Origin: Streptomyces echinatus
GTDB taxonomy: Bacteria > Actinomycetota > Actinomycetes > Streptomycetales > Streptomycetaceae
Assembly (NCBI RefSeq): GCF_014203595.1
Contig: NZ_JACHJK010000011.1
Location: 1-64,000 of the forward strand
Length of the DNA stretch: 64,000 nt
Direction: 5' to 3'
Shown here one piece after another: positions 33,352-42,609 of the stretch (positions within the stretch are counted from its first letter, which is position 1; each line of letters begins with the position of its first letter). Made by a program: the position numbers and the translations under genes. Below the pieces are notes generated by a model that saw nothing but the letters and a program-made list of their open reading frames with translations, had not been told where the DNA came from and searched no databases.

Positions 33352-34881
33352 TCAGGAGCCCTGCGGCTGGCGGGCCGCCGCGGTCGACAGGCGGGGGCCG
33401 GTCGGCAGGAACTCCGACCAGGGCGCGGGGATGGGGGCGGGGCGCACGTCGGCGTAGCCGAGGCGGGTCTGCGCCAGCTTGGCCTCCTGCTGGAGTTCCT
33501 TGCGCTTCTTGGCCGAGACGCCGATGCCCTGGTCGTCGCCGGCGCTGTCGTCGTTGGACTGCAGGGCGTAGCGCAAGCCGGTGTCGGTGACCAGGAACAC
33601 GCCGCCGACCGTGGTCTTCGAGCCCTGGAACTGGCGGTACAGCTGGCCGGAGCCGGCGGTGACGTACGCGCTGGAGGAGCCGGTGGGCAGGACGGCCGGG
33701 AAGTCGGTGCCGGCCCAGGTGCTCAGGGTGGTCTCGCCGTTGTCGGGGTCGACGTGGTTCAGGACGTTGCAGACGGTGTTGCGGCTGCCGTCGGCCGTGG
33801 AGGGGCTGTTGACCGCTTTGGGCTTCTCCGTGGGCCACTTGTGCTCGGCGGCGAACGGCGCGCCCCGGGTGATGGCGCCCGCGCTGACCTCGAGGGCGTG
33901 TCCGGCCTGATTGAGCTTCACGAGGTTTTCACTGGTGAGCAGGAGCTGGGCGACGAAGTCGGAGACGGGGGCGACCCGGCCGGGGAGTACGACGAAGTAC
34001 TCCTCCTGGCCGTTGACCGGCGCCCGGAGCACCATGCCGACGCGGTTGGCCTGTTCGTCCAGCTGGCCGGGGGCGTTGGCGGCGGCGCCGGGGACACCGG
34101 TGACCGGCGGGAAGTCGATCTCGTCGCCGGCGTGCAGGGTCTCGATCCACTCCTTGGTCACCTGCTGCGGTGTGCTGTCGGCGCCCACGAGGGTCTGGAG
34201 CAGCAGTCTGTCGTCGGCGTCCACCGGGTAGTCGCGGCCCTGCGCGTCGACGACGTACTGCTTCTTGTCCGGGGTGGCGACGTAGAGGAGTTCGCCGCCG
34301 TGCAGCTTCTCCCTGGTGCCCTGGAGCTTGTCCTGGTCCCGGGCGGCCAGGACGAACGCGGCCTTCTGGATGGAGCTGCCGCTGCCGCTCGGGCGTTCGC
34401 AGACGGCCCACTGCTTGGCCGCGCCCGCCTCCTTGCCGGAGGGCAGCCGGTCGGGGGCGTAGGGGATACCGATGGTGACACCGTGCGGGATCTTGCCGTT
34501 GTCGAGGATCGACTCGTCGACGGTGACGACGTCGACGTCGCTCTGGGTGTCGAGGACGAGCTTGGCCGACGCCATGTTGAGGACCGGGTGGAGCTGGACC
34601 TTGTGCTTCGTCTCCAGCACGACGTACCGGGTGGTGGACTTGCTGGCGATGATCACCTTCTGCCCCGGCTTGTCCCAGCCCTCCGGCGCGGTCGGCTTGA
34701 ACATGCCCCAGGCGCCGAAGGCGGCCAGCACGATCACGCCGACGATCGCGCTGGGCAGGATCGCGCGCAGCGGCCGGGGCGCCCCCTCGTCGGAGCCATC
34801 CGGTGACGACTGCACGAACGACGCGAGCATGCGGCGCTTCGCGAAGGTGTAGGCGTTGAGTTGGTCCCGCCGAGATGCCAT
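33352..34881 (-). CDS. eccB: Type VII secretion protein EccB
   Basis: 509-aa EccB. It begins MASRRDQLNAYTFAKRRMLASFV, the invariant N-terminus of the family, followed by one membrane helix (residues 41-61) and a large outer domain with the R1-R4 repeat fold and a conserved cysteine pair (WAVCERP, NTVCNVLN). EccB forms part of the ESX membrane core on the outer face. The ATG at 34881 is chosen by family similarity; the in-frame GTG at 34908 would add nine residues. The gene heads the leftward eccB-mycP-membrane protein operon, divergent from eccE. Confidence 0.95.
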   Translation of the reverse strand: MASRRDQLNAYTFAKRRMLASFVQSSPDGSDEGAPRPLRAILPSAIVGVIVLAAFGAWGMFKPTAPEGWDKPGQKVIIASKSTTRYVVLETKHKVQLHPVLNMASAKLVLDTQSDVDVVTVDESILDNGKIPHGVTIGIPYAPDRLPSGKEAGAAKQWAVCERPSGSGSSIQKAAFVLAARDQDKLQGTREKLHGGELLYVATPDKKQYVVDAQGRDYPVDADDRLLLQTLVGADSTPQQVTKEWIETLHAGDEIDFPPVTGVPGAAANAPGQLDEQANRVGMVLRAPVNGQEEYFVVLPGRVAPVSDFVAQLLLTSENLVKLNQAGHALEVSAGAITRGAPFAAEHKWPTEKPKAVNSPSTADGSRNTVCNVLNHVDPDNGETTLSTWAGTDFPAVLPTGSSSAYVTAGSGQLYRQFQGSKTTVGGVFLVTDTGLRYALQSNDDSAGDDQGIGVSAKKRKELQQEAKLAQTRLGYADVRPAPIPAPWSEFLPTGPRLSTAAARQPQGS

Positions 34882-35000
34882 CTGTGCCTGTTTCTCCCCG
34901 TGTCTCACGCGGAGCGCGCCCGGGGACCACGCTCCCCCGCCCTCCGTTGTCGGACCCGGCCCCTACTATGCCTGGTACGGAGCGGGTCTCGTGGAGCGGG

Positions 35001-35006
35001 TAGGGT
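35001..35006 (+). promoter_or_regulatory. Candidate -10 box of eccE
   Basis: TAGGGT at 35001-35006, in the 197-bp eccB-eccE spacer, would start transcription near 35012, about 65 nt before the eccE ATG. No clear -35 box is seen. The rest of the spacer (34882-35078) shows no gene. Confidence 0.3.
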
Positions 35007-35078
35007 ACCTGGGCCCTCAAGGGCCTTGTTCAGTGGCCTGGTTCCAGCGAGTTGTGAGCAAATCGGGGGGATGGAGTG

Positions 35079-36416
35079 ATGGCTTCCGGAACACGGACGC
35101 GGGCGCGCGGCCGGTCGGCGGCACGAGGTGGTGCGGCCGGGTCCGGGACGCCGCCGCGCCAGGGGTCCGCCCAGCGCGGCGGGGAGCGGCAGCAGGTCGC
35201 GCTCGGCCTCAGGCAGCGGCCGGGCCGGGCCGGCTCGTTCCGTTTGCAACGGCTCGTGCTGGTGGAGCTGGCGGCGGCGGTGCTGCTGGTCGGCTGGGCC
35301 ATCGGCATGGCGGCCCTGGTGCCGGCCGCGGTGGTCGCGCTGCTGCTGGTCCTGGTGGCCTTCGTACGGCGGCGGGGCCGGTCCCTGCCGGAGTGGCTGG
35401 CCACCGCGCGGGAGCTGCGGGCGCGGCAGAAGCGGGCCGCCAACACCCCGATACCGCCGGGCACGGAACCCGGACTGGTCCCGGCGGTGGAGTGCGAGCC
35501 TGCCCTGCGTACGAACTCGTACGGCGCGCGTGACCGGCGTCCGGTCGGCATCGTCGGGGACGGCACGTTCGTCACGGCCGTGCTGCAGGTGGAGGCCGAC
35601 GCGACCGCGCTGCGGGCCGAGCGGACCCGCCAGCCGCTGCCGCTGGGCCTGGTGCGGGACGCGCTGGAGGTGGACGGCATCCGCCTGGAGTCGGCCCAGA
35701 TCGTGCTGCACACCCAGCCGGCGCCCGCGCTGCACCTGCCCCAGCAGTCCGTGGCCGTCGCCAACTACCTGCCGTTGCAGGAGCAGACCGGCGCCCCGGC
35801 GGTGCGCATCACCTGGATCGCGCTGAAGCTCGACCCCGAGCTGTGCGCGGAGGCCGTGGCCGCCCGCGGCGGCGGTCCCGAGGGGGCGCAGAAGTGCGTC
35901 GTGCGGGTCGCGGACCATCTGGCGAGCCGGCTGGCCGGCGCCGGGTTCCGGGCGCGGGTGCTGGACGAGGAGGAGCTGGTCGCGGCTCTCGCCACCTCGG
36001 CGTGCGCCAACCCGCTGGTCACCGCCGAGGCGGGGCGCAGCGAGACCCGGGAGCGGCGCACGGAGGAGTCCGGGCGCAGCTGGCGCTGCGACAACCGGCG
36101 GCACACCACGTACTGGGTGCGCCGATGGCCCCAGCTGGGCGGCGGCCGGGCCGAGTCCCTGCCGCAGTTCGTCGCCGGGGTCACGGCGATACCGGCCCTG
36201 GCGACCACCTTCAGCCTGACGCTCGCACGCGGGGAGCGGCAGGAGGTGTCGCTGTGCGGGCACCTGCGGGTGACCGGCCGCAGCGACGACGAACTCGTGG
36301 CGGCGCGGCGCGCGTTGGAGGGAGCGGCCCGGCAGTCCGGAGCCGGCCTGGCCCGGCTCGACCGTGAGCAGCTGCCCGGCATGCTGGCCACTCTGCCCCT
36401 CGGAGGTGTGCGGTGA
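35079..36416 (+). CDS. eccE: Type VII secretion protein EccE
   Basis: 445-aa EccE-type protein. A basic, Gly/Arg-rich 50-residue N-terminus precedes two adjacent membrane helices (about 58-76 and 78-96) and a soluble cytoplasmic domain with RRPVGIVGDGTFVTAVLQVE, the region by which EccE proteins are usually recognised. C320 and C341 lie within a variable part. EccE binds the outer rim of the ESX core. ATG 35079 has GGGGGG at 8 nt; the in-frame GTG three bases upstream is less likely. Overlaps the next gene as GTGA. Confidence 0.85.
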   Translation: MASGTRTRARGRSAARGGAAGSGTPPRQGSAQRGGERQQVALGLRQRPGRAGSFRLQRLVLVELAAAVLLVGWAIGMAALVPAAVVALLLVLVAFVRRRGRSLPEWLATARELRARQKRAANTPIPPGTEPGLVPAVECEPALRTNSYGARDRRPVGIVGDGTFVTAVLQVEADATALRAERTRQPLPLGLVRDALEVDGIRLESAQIVLHTQPAPALHLPQQSVAVANYLPLQEQTGAPAVRITWIALKLDPELCAEAVAARGGGPEGAQKCVVRVADHLASRLAGAGFRARVLDEEELVAALATSACANPLVTAEAGRSETRERRTEESGRSWRCDNRRHTTYWVRRWPQLGGGRAESLPQFVAGVTAIPALATTFSLTLARGERQEVSLCGHLRVTGRSDDELVAARRALEGAARQSGAGLARLDREQLPGMLATLPLGGVR

Positions 36417-37201
36417 CGACGATTCCCACGACCGCTCCGGCGCCGGGCGCGCCCGGGCGGGGGACGCAGGAGCCGTCCGGGACGCGGCGGACGGTCGAGC
36501 GGCTGCGGAACGGGCTCGGTCTGATCGGGCCCCGGCACGGCCGGCACGGGCTGTCCGCGCAGCAACTGGACCTGCTCGCCCTGCCCATCGGAGACGACGG
36601 CGTGGTGGCCGGTGTCGACGCCGAGGGCCAGCCGGCCGTGCTGGGCATCAACCGCCCCACCCCGTACGACGTCGTCCTGATCGGCGGCCTGTGGACCGCG
36701 CAGGTGCTGGCGCTGCGCTCGGCGGCCACCGGTGCCCGGGTCGCCGTGGAGACCGGACGGCCGCAGGCGTGGATGCAGATGGTGCACGCCATGGGCGGCG
36801 GGCAGAACGGACTTTCCGTGTACGAGGTCGGTCGGGTCCCGCCGCAGGGCGCCTCGGCCGGTACGCCGGTGCTCGTGGTGCGGGACTGCGGTATGCGGCC
36901 CCCGCGCGGCCGGGTGGTGTCCGGGCCCTGGCAGTCGGTGCTGACCCTGCTGCCGTATCTGAGCCCTGTGGCGCCCCGGCTGCTGCGGCAGGCGCGGCTC
37001 GCCGGCATCCAGCGGGTGTCGCCGGACGAGGCGGGCGAACTGGGGCGCACGATGGGGCTGTCGCGGACCGAGGTGGAGTCGCTGCCGGCGCTGCCCGACG
37101 GCGTCACCCTGTGGTGCACCGACCGTGACCGGCAGTACGTGCTGACGCAACCCACCGACGCCGAGATCGGATTGTTGGGCACGCCTCGACGGATGGACTG
37201 A
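36413..37201 (+). CDS. Conserved T7SS-locus protein after eccE
   Basis: 262-aa protein, Pro/Ala-rich at the start, then RRTVERLRNGLGLIGPRHGRHGLSAQQLDLLALPIGDDGVVAGVD..., possibly an alpha/beta domain (DVVLIGGLWTAQVLALRSAATGARVAVETGRPQAW, GTPVLVVRDCG). No membrane helix, signal or catalytic motif recognised. GTGA overlap with eccE indicates translational coupling, and the gene lies next to the ParA-like ATPase, so a cytoplasmic ESX accessory role is probable. No named family assigned. Confidence 0.75.
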   Translation: MTTIPTTAPAPGAPGRGTQEPSGTRRTVERLRNGLGLIGPRHGRHGLSAQQLDLLALPIGDDGVVAGVDAEGQPAVLGINRPTPYDVVLIGGLWTAQVLALRSAATGARVAVETGRPQAWMQMVHAMGGGQNGLSVYEVGRVPPQGASAGTPVLVVRDCGMRPPRGRVVSGPWQSVLTLLPYLSPVAPRLLRQARLAGIQRVSPDEAGELGRTMGLSRTEVESLPALPDGVTLWCTDRDRQYVLTQPTDAEIGLLGTPRRMD

Positions 37202-37503
37202 ACTGCCCTTCCCTGTCCCTTTTATTCAGGGTGTCGTGTGCGGTTCCACGGCCGTGGCGGCGTTCTCCGGACGTGCGGTGACCTGGTGGTCGGGTGCGGA
37301 GAGACGGGCGGGCCTGCCGAGGTGTGGCTCATGGTGATTAGGCTGGGTGCGGGCGCGATGACAGGACCCGTGGACCCGGGTGTCGGTGTCCTGGGGGAGG
37401 ACCGGTGAACCGGACTGCCCCGAACGACTACGGACGACTCGGTACGACACGACATGGTCGCCCCGGCACGGCATGAGGGTGCTCGACCACACCAGGAGGA
37501 ACT
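37202..37503 (+). promoter_or_regulatory. 302-bp leader/promoter region of the ParA-like gene
   Basis: No gene seen. A TAGGCT -10-like box lies at 37339-37344, about 160 bp before the GTG start. A strong AGGAGG-type ribosome site (CAGGAGGAACT) precedes the start at 37504. No terminator-like hairpin was seen after the upstream gene, so read-through from eccE is possible. Confidence 0.3.
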
Positions 37504-40500
37504 GTGAGCAGCGATCGGGACGGGATGCGCGGGGGCTGGGACACACCCGGCGATGACCAGCCCGACGCGGAGGCCGTCGAGACCACCGGCGAGTTCACCA
37601 TCGACTACGCTCCCCCCGCCTGGTACACGCAGAACGCGTCCGGCACTTCGGGGGGCTCCGGCGCCCCGGCCGGCTCCGCGGGCGTGAGCGGTTTCGGCGG
37701 GCCGAGCGGCTCCGGTGCCGTCGGTGACCCGGGCGCTCCGGCCGCCTCCGGGGTGCCGTCGTTCCCGTCGGCTCCTACGCCACCGCCGGCCGCCCAGCCG
37801 ACGGGCACCCCTCCGCAGGGCACTCCGTTCACCGGGCCGCAGGGTGCCCCCTACGCACCGCCCGCGCAGGGGCACCCGTTCACTCCGCCGCAGGGCACGC
37901 CCTACGCCCCGCCGGTGCCCGCGCCCGCGCCCAACGGCCCCTACGCTCCCCCGGCTCCCGCCGAGGGTGCTCCGTACGCCCCGGCCGCGCAGCCCACGCC
38001 TCCGGCCGGCCAGCCCGTCCCGGTGCAGCTGCCCGAGGGCTTCGAGCCGCAGCAGCCCCAGTCCGACCGGCGGGACGCGCCGGCCGCGTCCGCCGCGGTC
38101 GGGCCGGAGCCGGAGCCGGAGCCGGACAACGGTGACCTGGAGAGCGGGGCGACCATGCGGTTCTCCGCCGTCGCCCTGAAGCGCCAGATGGCCGAGATCG
38201 CCGAGCGCGCGTCAGCGCTCGGGAAGCCGGACGGGCCCGCGGGCGAGGGCCCGGCGGCAGGCTCTGCCGCGGCGGGCCAGGAGGGCACCGGGGCCGTCTC
38301 CGGTGCCGAGGGCTCCGCCGGGGCGCCGGACGCCTCCGGCGCCTTGGGTTCCACTGGTGCCCCGGACAGCTCCGAAGCCACGGGTTCCGCCGGTGCCCCG
38401 GACGCGTCTGACGTCACGGCCGCCGGCGCCTCGGATGCCGCGGGATCCGCCGGTGCCCCGGACACGCTCGGGACCGAGGGCTCCGTCGAGGGTGCGAGCG
38501 CCGGGGAGTCCGGCGGCGAGGCCGCCACGCGGGAGGACGCCGTCGCGGAGACCGCCGACGCCGAGGGCTCTCCGTCCGGCGGGGCCGAGGAGCAGGGCGA
38601 GAGTGGCCCGGCGGACGCCACCGAGGGCTCGGCCGCGCCGGGTACCGCGGAGCCGACCGCGGACGAGAAGACCGTCGCCGAGAACACCGCCTCCGAGGAG
38701 GGCGTCGCCGAGAAGGCCGCCGGCGAGGGCGGTGCCGCCGACGCCGTACGTCCCGACGCCCCGGAGGGCCCCGCCGACGCGGCGCAGGCCGACCCGATGC
38801 AGTCCGACCCGGCGCAGTCCGACGCGGCGCCTTACGACGTCCCGGAGACCTCGGGCGCCGTGGCCGCGGGTGCCGTGAGCGCGGGCACCGCGCCTGAGCC
38901 GGGCGCGCCGCAGGACAGCACTCCGTCTCACGGCATGCCGGGTGAACGCACCACGGGTGACGGCACCGCAGGTGACAGCACCCCGGGTGACGGTGTCTCG
39001 GACGCCGTTGCCCAGCCCGCCGCCGCGCCGCACACTGACGCCCAGCAGCCGGGCGTCCCGCAGACCGGTGCCCCGCAGCCGGGCGGCTCCGGCTTCCCTC
39101 AGCCCGCCGCGGCCCACCCCGGCGCCCCGGCGCCCGGTGTTCAGCAGCCCGGCGTCCCTCAGGCCGGTCCCGGTGTCCCGCACTCCGCCGTACCGCCCGT
39201 TCCCCCGGGTCCCCAGGGTGCCCAGCCCGGCTGGACCCCGCCGCCCGCGCCGCAGGCCGGGATGCCCCCGCTGCCTCCCTCGTACCAGCCCGCCGCACCG
39301 GCTCCCGCGGCCCAGTGGCCCGCGCAGACCGGGCAGCCCGCGCCGCAGCCGACCGCCCCGCAGCAGCCCGGACCGATGCCCGGTGAGCAACCGCGGCCGA
39401 CCGGTCAGGCACCGGCAGGCGCACCCGGCCAGGGACCGTCAGGCGGACCCGCTCAGGGTCCGGCCGGCGCACCCGGCCAGCAGCCGCCCTTCCAGCCGCA
39501 GGCGCCGCAGCCCGCGCCCGCCGCGTGGAACCAGCCCAACCAGCCCAACCAGCCCAGCCAACTGAACCAGCCGAACCAGCCCACCTCGCCGGCGGCCGGC
39601 CCGCAGCCGACCCCCAACGGCCCGACACCGCCCGGCGGTTACGGCTTCCCGCAGCCCGGCGTGCCCACTCCCCCGGCACAGCAGGGTGGTTACGGCTTCC
39701 CCCAGCCCCCGGCGCCCCAGCCGAACCCCAACGCCCCCACACCGCCCGGCGGTTACGGCTTCCCGCAGCCCGGCGCGCCCACTCCCCCCGCGCCGCAGGG
39801 CGGTTACGGCTTCCCCCAGCCCCCGCAGAGCCCGGACGGCAGTGGCCCGGCCGTCGCCCCCGACGCGTCCCAGGCCCCGCAGGCGCCGGTTGACCCCCGC
39901 TCCGGTGCCGCGTGGCCGCAGCCCGTGCAGCACGACCAGCGGCAGCCGACCAACCCCGGTGCCGCGCCGCTCGGTTACACGGCTGCCGTCGAGCTGTCCG
40001 CGGACCGGCTGCTCAACAACAAGAGGCAGAAGGCGAAGAGCGGACGGCCCACGGCGGCGAGCGGCCGGTTCAAGCTCGGCGGCAAGAAGGAGGAGGCCGA
40101 GCGGCAGCGCAAGCTGGAGCTGATCCGTACGCCGGTGCTGTCCTGCTACCGGATAGCGGTCATCAGCCTCAAGGGCGGCGTCGGCAAGACCACCACGACG
40201 ACCGCGCTCGGCTCGACCCTCGCCACCGAACGGCAGGACAAGATCCTCGCCATCGACGCCAACCCGGACGCCGGAACGCTCGGCCGACGGGTGCGCCGGG
40301 AGACCGGGGCCACCATCCGTGACCTCGTCCAGGCGATCCCGTACCTCAACTCGTACATGGACATCCGGCGGTTCACCTCCCAGGCGCCGTCCGGGCTGGA
40401 GATCATCGCCAACGACGTGGACCCGGCGGTCTCGACCACGTTCAACGACGAGGACTACCGGCGCGCGATCGACGTTCTCGGCCGGCAGTACCCGGTCATC

Positions 40501-41364
40501 CTGACCGACTCGGGCACCGGTCTGCTGTACAGCGCCATGCGCGGCGTGCTCGACCTCGCGGACCAGCTCATCATCATCTCGACGCCGTCCGTGGACGGTG
40601 CGAGCAGCGCCAGTACGACGTTGGACTGGCTGTCCGCGCACGGGTACGCCGACCTGGTCTCCCGGTCCCTCACCGTGATCTCCGGGGTCCGCGAGACCGG
40701 CAAGATGATCAAGGTCGATGACATCGTGTCGCACTTCGAGACCCGGACCCGCGCGGTCGTGGTCGTGCCCTTCGACGAGCATCTGGCCGCCGGTGCCGAG
40801 GTCGACCTCGACATGATGCGGCCGAAGACGCGCGAGGCGTACTTCAACCTGGCCGCGCTGGTCGCCGAGGACTTCACCCGCCACCAGCAGGCGCACGGGC
40901 TGTGGACGAGCGACGGCAACCCGCCGCCGGTGGCCGCCCCGCCGATGCCGGGCCATTCGATGCCGGCTCAGCCCATGCCGGGCCAGCCGATGCCGGGACA
41001 GCCCTATCCGCAGGACCAGCCCTATCCGCAGGAGCAGCCCCATCCGCAGGGCCAGCCCCATCCGCAGGCCCAGCCGTACGCTCCGGGCCAGCAGCCCTAC
41101 CCGGCCCAGCAGGGCCAGCCGTACCCGCAGGTTCCGGGCCAGCAGCCCTACGGACAGGCGGCGCCGGGCCAGCAGGGCCAGCCGTACCCGCAGGCCGCGC
41201 CGGGCCAGCAGCCCTACCCGCAGGCCGCCCCGGGGCAGCAGCCCCATCCGCAGGCGGCGCCGGACCAGCAGCCGTACCCGCCGCAGCAGCCCGGCCAGCC
41301 GTACGGCTATCCCCAGCCGCCGCAGGGCCAGCAGCCGCCGCAGGCCCCGCCCCAGCAGCAGTAG
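37504..41364 (+). CDS. T7SS-associated MinD/ParA-like ATPase with long disordered tails (EspI-like)
   Basis: 1286-aa protein. Residues 1-830 are low complexity: Ala/Glu/Gly/Pro-rich, with a Glu-rich middle and GGYGFPQP units repeated about four times near 700-780. The SIMIBI/ParA-type ATPase domain spans about 875-1135: deviant Walker A KGGVGKT (890-896), switch DANPDAGTLGRRVRR, and TDSGTGLL Walker B region. The last 150 residues are Gln/Pro/Tyr-rich with repeated GQPYPQ. The layout (disordered N-terminus plus MinD-like domain at an ESX locus) matches mycobacterial EspI. It may couple energy state or location to ESX activity. GTG start with strong ribosome site. Confidence 0.85.
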   Translation: MSSDRDGMRGGWDTPGDDQPDAEAVETTGEFTIDYAPPAWYTQNASGTSGGSGAPAGSAGVSGFGGPSGSGAVGDPGAPAASGVPSFPSAPTPPPAAQPTGTPPQGTPFTGPQGAPYAPPAQGHPFTPPQGTPYAPPVPAPAPNGPYAPPAPAEGAPYAPAAQPTPPAGQPVPVQLPEGFEPQQPQSDRRDAPAASAAVGPEPEPEPDNGDLESGATMRFSAVALKRQMAEIAERASALGKPDGPAGEGPAAGSAAAGQEGTGAVSGAEGSAGAPDASGALGSTGAPDSSEATGSAGAPDASDVTAAGASDAAGSAGAPDTLGTEGSVEGASAGESGGEAATREDAVAETADAEGSPSGGAEEQGESGPADATEGSAAPGTAEPTADEKTVAENTASEEGVAEKAAGEGGAADAVRPDAPEGPADAAQADPMQSDPAQSDAAPYDVPETSGAVAAGAVSAGTAPEPGAPQDSTPSHGMPGERTTGDGTAGDSTPGDGVSDAVAQPAAAPHTDAQQPGVPQTGAPQPGGSGFPQPAAAHPGAPAPGVQQPGVPQAGPGVPHSAVPPVPPGPQGAQPGWTPPPAPQAGMPPLPPSYQPAAPAPAAQWPAQTGQPAPQPTAPQQPGPMPGEQPRPTGQAPAGAPGQGPSGGPAQGPAGAPGQQPPFQPQAPQPAPAAWNQPNQPNQPSQLNQPNQPTSPAAGPQPTPNGPTPPGGYGFPQPGVPTPPAQQGGYGFPQPPAPQPNPNAPTPPGGYGFPQPGAPTPPAPQGGYGFPQPPQSPDGSGPAVAPDASQAPQAPVDPRSGAAWPQPVQHDQRQPTNPGAAPLGYTAAVELSADRLLNNKRQKAKSGRPTAASGRFKLGGKKEEAERQRKLELIRTPVLSCYRIAVISLKGGVGKTTTTTALGSTLATERQDKILAIDANPDAGTLGRRVRRETGATIRDLVQAIPYLNSYMDIRRFTSQAPSGLEIIANDVDPAVSTTFNDEDYRRAIDVLGRQYPVILTDSGTGLLYSAMRGVLDLADQLIIISTPSVDGASSASTTLDWLSAHGYADLVSRSLTVISGVRETGKMIKVDDIVSHFETRTRAVVVVPFDEHLAAGAEVDLDMMRPKTREAYFNLAALVAEDFTRHQQAHGLWTSDGNPPPVAAPPMPGHSMPAQPMPGQPMPGQPYPQDQPYPQEQPHPQGQPHPQAQPYAPGQQPYPAQQGQPYPQVPGQQPYGQAAPGQQGQPYPQAAPGQQPYPQAAPGQQPHPQAAPDQQPYPPQQPGQPYGYPQPPQGQQPPQAPPQQQ

Positions 41365-41375
41365 GCCGGCACGAC

Positions 41376-41412
41376 GAAGGGCGGCCGGTGCTCGACGCAC
41401 CGGCCGCCCTTC
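41376..41412. terminator. 16-bp perfect hairpin between convergent genes
   Basis: GAAGGGCGGCCGGTGC (41376-41391), loop TCGAC, and the exact complement (41397-41412). It follows the ParA-like gene by 11 bp and ends 57 bp from the ribF stop. Confidence 0.85.
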
Positions 41413-41469
41413 TCCGTTTCGTTGATCCGTGTCTCGGTTTCGCCGTGTCCGCGCTGCGGGGCGCGAGAC

Positions 41470-42417
41470 CTACGCCTCGGCGGCGACGATCTCCCGGCAG
41501 CGCTTCACGTCCACGGCCATCTGCTCCAGCAGGGCTTCCAGCGTCTCGAACTTCGCCTGGCCGCGCACGTACGCGAGGAAGTCGACGGCGACGTGCAGGC
41601 CGTACAGATCGAGGCCGACGCGGTCGATGGCGTACGCCTCCACCGTGCGCTCGGTGCCGTCGAACTGCGGGTTCGTCCCGACGGAGATCGCGGCCGGCAT
41701 GGCCTCGCCCTCGACGTGCAGATATCCGGCGTACACGCCGTCGGCGGGGATGGCGGTGTGCGGGAGCGTCTCGACGTTGGCCGTCGGGAAGCCCAGTTCC
41801 CGGCCGCGCTGGGCGCCGCGGACGACGACGCCCTCCACGCGGTGCGGGCGGCCCAGGATCTCGCGGGCGCCCGCGACATCGCCCTCGGCGACCAGGCGGC
41901 GGGTCAGCGTGGAGGAGAACGGCTCGCCGCCGCCCGCGTCACCGGTGACGTACAGGTCGACGACCTCGACCTCGAAGTCGTAGACCTTGCCCTGTTCGGT
42001 GAGGAACTCGACGGTGCCGGCCGCCTTATGGCCGAAGCGGAAGTTCGGGCCCTCCACGACCGCCTTGGCGTGCAGCTTGTCCACCAGGACCTTCACCACG
42101 AACTCGGCGGGCGAGAGCTTCGAGAACTCGGTGGTGAACGGGAGGACGAGCACCGCGTCGACGCCCAGCTCGGCCATCAGTTCGGCACGGCGGTGGTGCG
42201 GGGCGAGCAGCGGCGGGTGGCTGCCGGGGCGGACCACCTCGCTGGGGTGCGGGTCGAAGGTCACCACGACCGCCGGGACGCCCAGTTCGCGCGCGCGGCC
42301 GACGGCGTGCTCGATGATCAGCTGGTGGCCGCGGTGGACGCCGTCGTACGAACCGATGGTGACGACGCTGCGCCCCCAGTCCTGGGGGATGTCCTCCAAG
42401 CCACGCCAGCGCTGCAC
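41470..42417 (-). CDS. ribF: Bifunctional riboflavin kinase / FAD synthetase
   Basis: 315-aa RibF, which makes FMN and FAD from riboflavin. The N-terminal nucleotidyltransferase carries GSYDGVHRGHQ (about residues 22-32) and VVTFDPHP. The C-terminal flavokinase domain begins about residue 185 with RGAQRGRELGFPTANV and includes GVYAGYLHV. The start is GTG 42417 with GAGGAG 9 nt upstream (MQRWRGLEDIP). Placed downstream of the translation-factor group as in many actinobacteria. The 192-bp gap upstream (42418-42609) shows no gene and probably carries its promoter. Confidence 0.96.
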   Translation of the reverse strand: MQRWRGLEDIPQDWGRSVVTIGSYDGVHRGHQLIIEHAVGRARELGVPAVVVTFDPHPSEVVRPGSHPPLLAPHHRRAELMAELGVDAVLVLPFTTEFSKLSPAEFVVKVLVDKLHAKAVVEGPNFRFGHKAAGTVEFLTEQGKVYDFEVEVVDLYVTGDAGGGEPFSSTLTRRLVAEGDVAGAREILGRPHRVEGVVVRGAQRGRELGFPTANVETLPHTAIPADGVYAGYLHVEGEAMPAAISVGTNPQFDGTERTVEAYAIDRVGLDLYGLHVAVDFLAYVRGQAKFETLEALLEQMAVDVKRCREIVAAEA

Positions 42418-42609
42418 TGTGACCGCTCCTCGAACCCGTGTCCGTATCTACCTTGACCTCGTTGTGCAGGTCTAAGGGTGCCATGCCGGGTGCTCCGCGC
42501 CGGCATCGGCATGGGGGCTGTGACGGGGCGCACGTTCCACGGTGCCGCACGGTCCGGTTCCCGTACGCCCCATGCCCGCTCGGACCCGCACGCGCGCGTC
42601 CCCGCCCGC

